Shown here piece by piece: positions 63,001 to 64,000 of a DNA stretch of 64,000 nt. Position 1 is the stretch's first letter, and the number at the start of each line of letters is the position of its first letter. The notes below the pieces were generated by a model that saw nothing but the letters and a program-made list of their open reading frames with translations, was not told the origin of the DNA and searched no databases. The DNA is from Crocinitomicaceae bacterium (GTDB lineage: Bacteria; Bacteroidota; Bacteroidia; Flavobacteriales_D; Crocinitomicaceae): positions 29,179-93,178 of the forward strand of contig JANQWC010000004.1 of assembly GCA_030730025.1 (NCBI GenBank), given 5' to 3'. The position numbers and the translations under genes are program-made.

Positions 63001-64000
63001 ACTTGATACGTACCTGCTGCATTCACAACTATACTTTGGGTTGTTTGTCCTGAACTCCACAAATAACTAGCGCCCGCACTGGCCACAAGGGTGATGGAGT
63101 CTCCCTGACAAAATGTTGTTGAACCGTTCTGTGTGACTTGTGCATTTGGCAGCGCATTGACCGCAATTACTTGGCTAGCCGTACCTGGATTTGCGTTCAA
63201 ACAACCCGGCATATTGGCAACATGATACGTAAGTGTTGCACTTCCTGGGCTCACAGGCGTAGCCAATCCGGTTAGCGGATTCACAGCCAAAACAGCTGGA
63301 TTACTCGAAGACCAAAGGCCGTTTGGCGTCGCATTAAGGTATTGTTGGGCAGCGCCCATACAGAGCCCAGAAACACCTGAAATAGAAGCAATTGTTGGTG
63401 CAGGAATAACAGTAATTGTGACCGCATTAGAATTGGAGCTACAACCATTGGCACCAGTGATGATCACACTGTATGTTCCTGAAGATGTTACCGAAAGGGT
63501 TTGTGTCGTGACATTATTTGACCAAAGGTAACTCGAAGCTGTTGAAGCTTGTAAACTCACGCTTTCGCCAGCACATATTTGAGTAGCTGGTGGTATTAAA
63601 ATTTGGTTAGATGGTAGCGCCTTGATTTGCAATACCTTTGTAGCGGCATTGACACAACCAAAACTATTGGTAACGGTATAAGTAATGACTACACTACCAG
63701 CAGAAATAGCGTTCACCACGCCGGTTTGTGCATCAATAGTAGCTAAATTCGGGTTGGATGAAGTCCAAACGCCACCAGAAATATTATTGGAAAGCGTAAT
63801 GGAAGAACCAACGCAAACACCGTTGTTACCCCCTGCTATCAACCCAGGATTTGGAATCGGATTGATCACGACAGCCGCAGCGGTTTCAGTACCCCAACAC
63901 ACCCCTTCGCGGGCTCTAAAATAATAGGTACCCGAAGTGGTAATACTTTCAGAAGTAGATGGTGTAGTGATACTTGTGCCATTTGAGGTTGTTCCTTGGA
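57069..64000 (-). CDS. Giant Ig-like-repeat surface protein with T9SS sorting domain (partial, 5' end beyond window)
   Basis: More than 2300 residues; the frame stays open through the window end (codons before 63902 encode ...TTSGTYYFRAREGVCWGTE), so the N-terminus is missing. By eye there are 24 modules of about 75-80 residues. Each has a SYLWSNGATTQSI-like strand, a following AGTYxVxVT strand, and two conserved Cys (FCxGxSV and NGCSA) that could form a disulfide. Interspersed are five Big_2-like modules (LWSSSNPAxxxVNPLTGLxxGLxxGSxxISY). The last 75 residues are a T9SS type A sorting domain (FSVQPNPTDAVFTL, VIQDAQGKVVATG, GIYFLKV). Likely a cell-surface adhesin or stalk. Confidence 0.92.
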   Translation of the reverse strand, partial: QGTTSNGTSITTPSTSESITTSGTYYFRAREGVCWGTETAAAVVINPIPNPGLIAGGNNGVCVGSSITLSNNISGGVWTSSNPNLATIDAQTGVVNAISAGSVVITYTVTNSFGCVNAATKVLQIKALPSNQILIPPATQICAGESVSLQASTASSYLWSNNVTTQTLSVTSSGTYSVIITGANGCSSNSNAVTITVIPAPTIASISGVSGLCMGAAQQYLNATPNGLWSSSNPAVLAVNPLTGLATPVSPGSATLTYHVANMPGCLNANPGTASQVIAVNALPNAQVTQNGSTTFCQGDSITLVASAGASYLWSSGQTTQSIVVNAAGTYQVAITTVNGCSANSNSVQINVNPVPNATIYPGNNIAICAGASINITTGSAVAYTWSNGQTTPSINVSSAGTFTVALTGSNGCTVTSDPIVVSVIQVPVATISTNGSTTICPGSNLTLTASPATSYLWSTGETTQSIDVSAAGSYSVSVGSGSCSASSTPVFVAYHPTPQAQITASGPTAFCQGAAVTLQANTGAGLSYLWSTGATTSSISTQSAGTYSVQITNGFGCTSAAASIQTVVNPLPTMSQISGPSTVCSNGQIQLSIPMSGGVYSSSNLNTATVGHINGLVTGLAAGSSTISYTYTNLNGCTATVDYPITILAAPLTTISASGSTAFCQGGSVELSAPSATSYLWSTGATTQSIVVSTAGNYGLTMTAANGCSASAQQVSVQVLAQPTIAAISGSSSVCVNASTQLSNATTNGLWSSSDISKATVNPLSGLVSGLAAGSVVISYQITTSNGCTANASLSMTVQSTTPTSISASGSTTLCPGASVTLTASPGTAYLWSTGATTQSITVAQAGTYQVSSLNNGCYSNSTATSVSVQPAISTALTTSGATTFCAGNNVTITAPSAGSYLWSTGATTQSIVANATGSYSVELTTNGCSATSAPLAVVVNALPTPTIAASGATTLCAGATVVLTASPASSYLWSNGANTQSITVNAAGSYGLSVTANGCSASATPAVVTMAPSPNAVITNIGSTTFCAGSSVVLNGPTPPTGSTFSYVWRLNGTPISGATAPTYTASAAGNYSLVLTNNQGCTSTSANTSVTVNALPTATITPAASTTICAGAAVTLTASAGSAYLWSNGATTQSISASTAGTYTVAVNSNGCSATSAPITVSVTALPSPTVAANGPTTICQGSNVVLTASPATTYLWSNGATTASITVNTAGNYSVLSTQNGCSATSAVTTINVTPLPTPTISTIGTTTFCQGGSVTLTAATASSYLWNNGATTQSIVVSTAGNYSVNVNNNGCAATSAPVAVVVQALPSASVTASGPLSFCQGASVTLTATPAAAYSWSNGATTQSIVVNTAGNYAVQVTNANGCVAASAASVVSVQAPPAVPQIQVVGSLSLCSGASVTLTAPAASSYLWTNGATTQSITVSTATSIGLSVSNSAGCSASAVPVVVSTLTAPTATITASGSTSICAGSNVVLTAAPASSYLWSTGATTQSISVQTAGSYTVQATQNGCSATSVPTLVEVNALPVSTVVASGPTTFCQGGSVTLSAEPATSYLWSNGATTQSITVQAPGAYTVNLSLNGCSALSTPIQVAVQSLPSINISSSGALTFCEGASVTLTADPAASYAWSNGATSQSITLATTQTVGLTVSNGVCSASATPISVQMLAAPALGSNTGAAAVCLGASAQLSNAVANGVWSSQNPSVVGIDPTSGSYTGLGAGATNLTYTVTYANGCAVSTTSPVVVNTISPVSIVANGPLSFCSGGAVQLSLPAGFAYQWSTNQTGSQILVNATGAYGAIITNAAGCSYQVSPVQVTVNTAPAVAIQASAPAICSGQSVSLTSSINAASYSWSTGSQSNSITVQQPSTYVLTVVDANGCSASSVYTLGTGITPNATIAAAGPTNFCAGASVALNANSYAGGTYLWSNGATTPSITASNSGAYTVTITSPSGCSAVSNAILVNVLSAPVASINLTGSATSCSNQLVSLAVSGTGTYLWTNNATSQSIVPTTTGNYGVTVTGSNGCTTTLAPVSVTILPAPTAQITANGPTTFCQGGSVALTASGAATYGWSNGQSGSTLSASTAGTYVLTATAANGCSDTTSIDVAVNALPANFIVASGPLSFCEGESVVLSAAAGNTYVWSNTAQSSSINVTTSGSYSATVTSPAGCSVTTNAVAVQVNQPTTSTINATGVADYILNDIMYTQSGTYTQTLTNAAGCDSTITLNLTLTVGLDEQTVVSFSVQPNPTDAVFTLKASEALYSNYVIQDAQGKVVATGALNGTSTTIDIDQVARGIYFLKVAEAAEAIRIVKN

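Noticed and set aside
63900-63902. Apparent GTG start of the giant adhesin at 63902
   Set aside because: The frame continues without a stop to the window end and the upstream codons encode more of the same kind of module, so this is an internal Val, not a start.
57300-64000. Repeats in the adhesin region as a CRISPR array
   Set aside because: The repeats are coding, about 230 bases apart, diverged at DNA level and keep a protein pattern. No spacers and no cas genes.
1-64000. tRNA, rRNA, IS elements and prophage genes
   Set aside because: The gaps between genes are short and none contains a cloverleaf-like or rRNA sequence. No transposase, integrase or phage structural gene was seen among the translations.

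Overview
The window is a chromosomal segment of a Bacteroidota bacterium, most likely order Flavobacteriales. The evidence is gldB and gldC, a PorP/SprF homologue, several C-terminal type IX secretion (T9SS) sorting domains, a TonB-dependent receptor paired with a DUF4249 lipoprotein, and promoters of the Bacteroidota type (TAnnTTTG -7 box). Shine-Dalgarno sequences are essentially absent. The family cannot be fixed from the sequence. Genes are tightly packed, many with 1-20 base overlaps, and no gene-free stretch reaches 300 bases. I see no rRNA, tRNA, IS element, prophage or CRISPR array.

Layout. 1-7.0 kb, minus strand: rpsP (cut by the window edge), a polyprenyl-phosphate sugar transferase, a lipoprotein, a Gfo/Idh/MocA oxidoreductase, then the thrS-infC-rpmI-rplT translation operon. 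7.0-12.3 kb, minus: an XRE/S24 repressor with its own operator region, then an operon reading outer-membrane barrel, nadE, WG-repeat protein, TonB-like protein. 12.3-14.9 kb, plus: gldB-gldC-DUF2797-GtrA. 14.9-18.3 kb, minus: TonB-dependent receptor and DUF4249 lipoprotein. 18.4-25 kb, plus: pabB, tilS, an RsmF-like methyltransferase, a Crp/Fnr regulator and an S46 dipeptidyl-peptidase. 25-32.7 kb: aroB and proline dehydrogenase diverge, followed by a minus-strand operon of thiolase, large lipoprotein, outer-membrane protein and T9SS cargo protein. 32.8-42.4 kb: housekeeping and metabolic genes (SAM methyltransferase, FAD oxidase, HAL-type lyase, hemB, fabG, rimO, TlyA) and small lipoproteins. 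42.4-52 kb: a maltodextrin catabolic cluster (two GH13 amylases, maltose phosphorylase, beta-phosphoglucomutase, sugar MFS importer, sugar kinase) with a divergent Nudix-type regulator.

52-64 kb is the most interesting part. An ECF sigma factor overlaps by four bases a 543-residue protein. That protein seems to carry an anti-sigma head in the cytoplasm, one inner-membrane helix, a low-complexity periplasmic tether encoded by tandem DNA repeats, and an outer-membrane beta-barrel: a one-polypeptide bridge across both membranes. The next gene encodes a PorP/SprF family T9SS protein, then comes an M14 peptidase. Convergent to these is a giant repeat adhesin with a T9SS sorting domain, which runs off the window end. 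The architecture matches the dual-membrane-spanning anti-sigma factors (Dma) known from Bacteroides, here coupled to a T9SS-type barrel gene.

A second theme is transcriptional. At least four genes (pabB, the RsmF-like gene, proline dehydrogenase, aroB) have a perfect TAnnTTTG box only 3-4 bases before the ATG, and two more have 7 bases. This predicts leaderless or nearly leaderless mRNAs.
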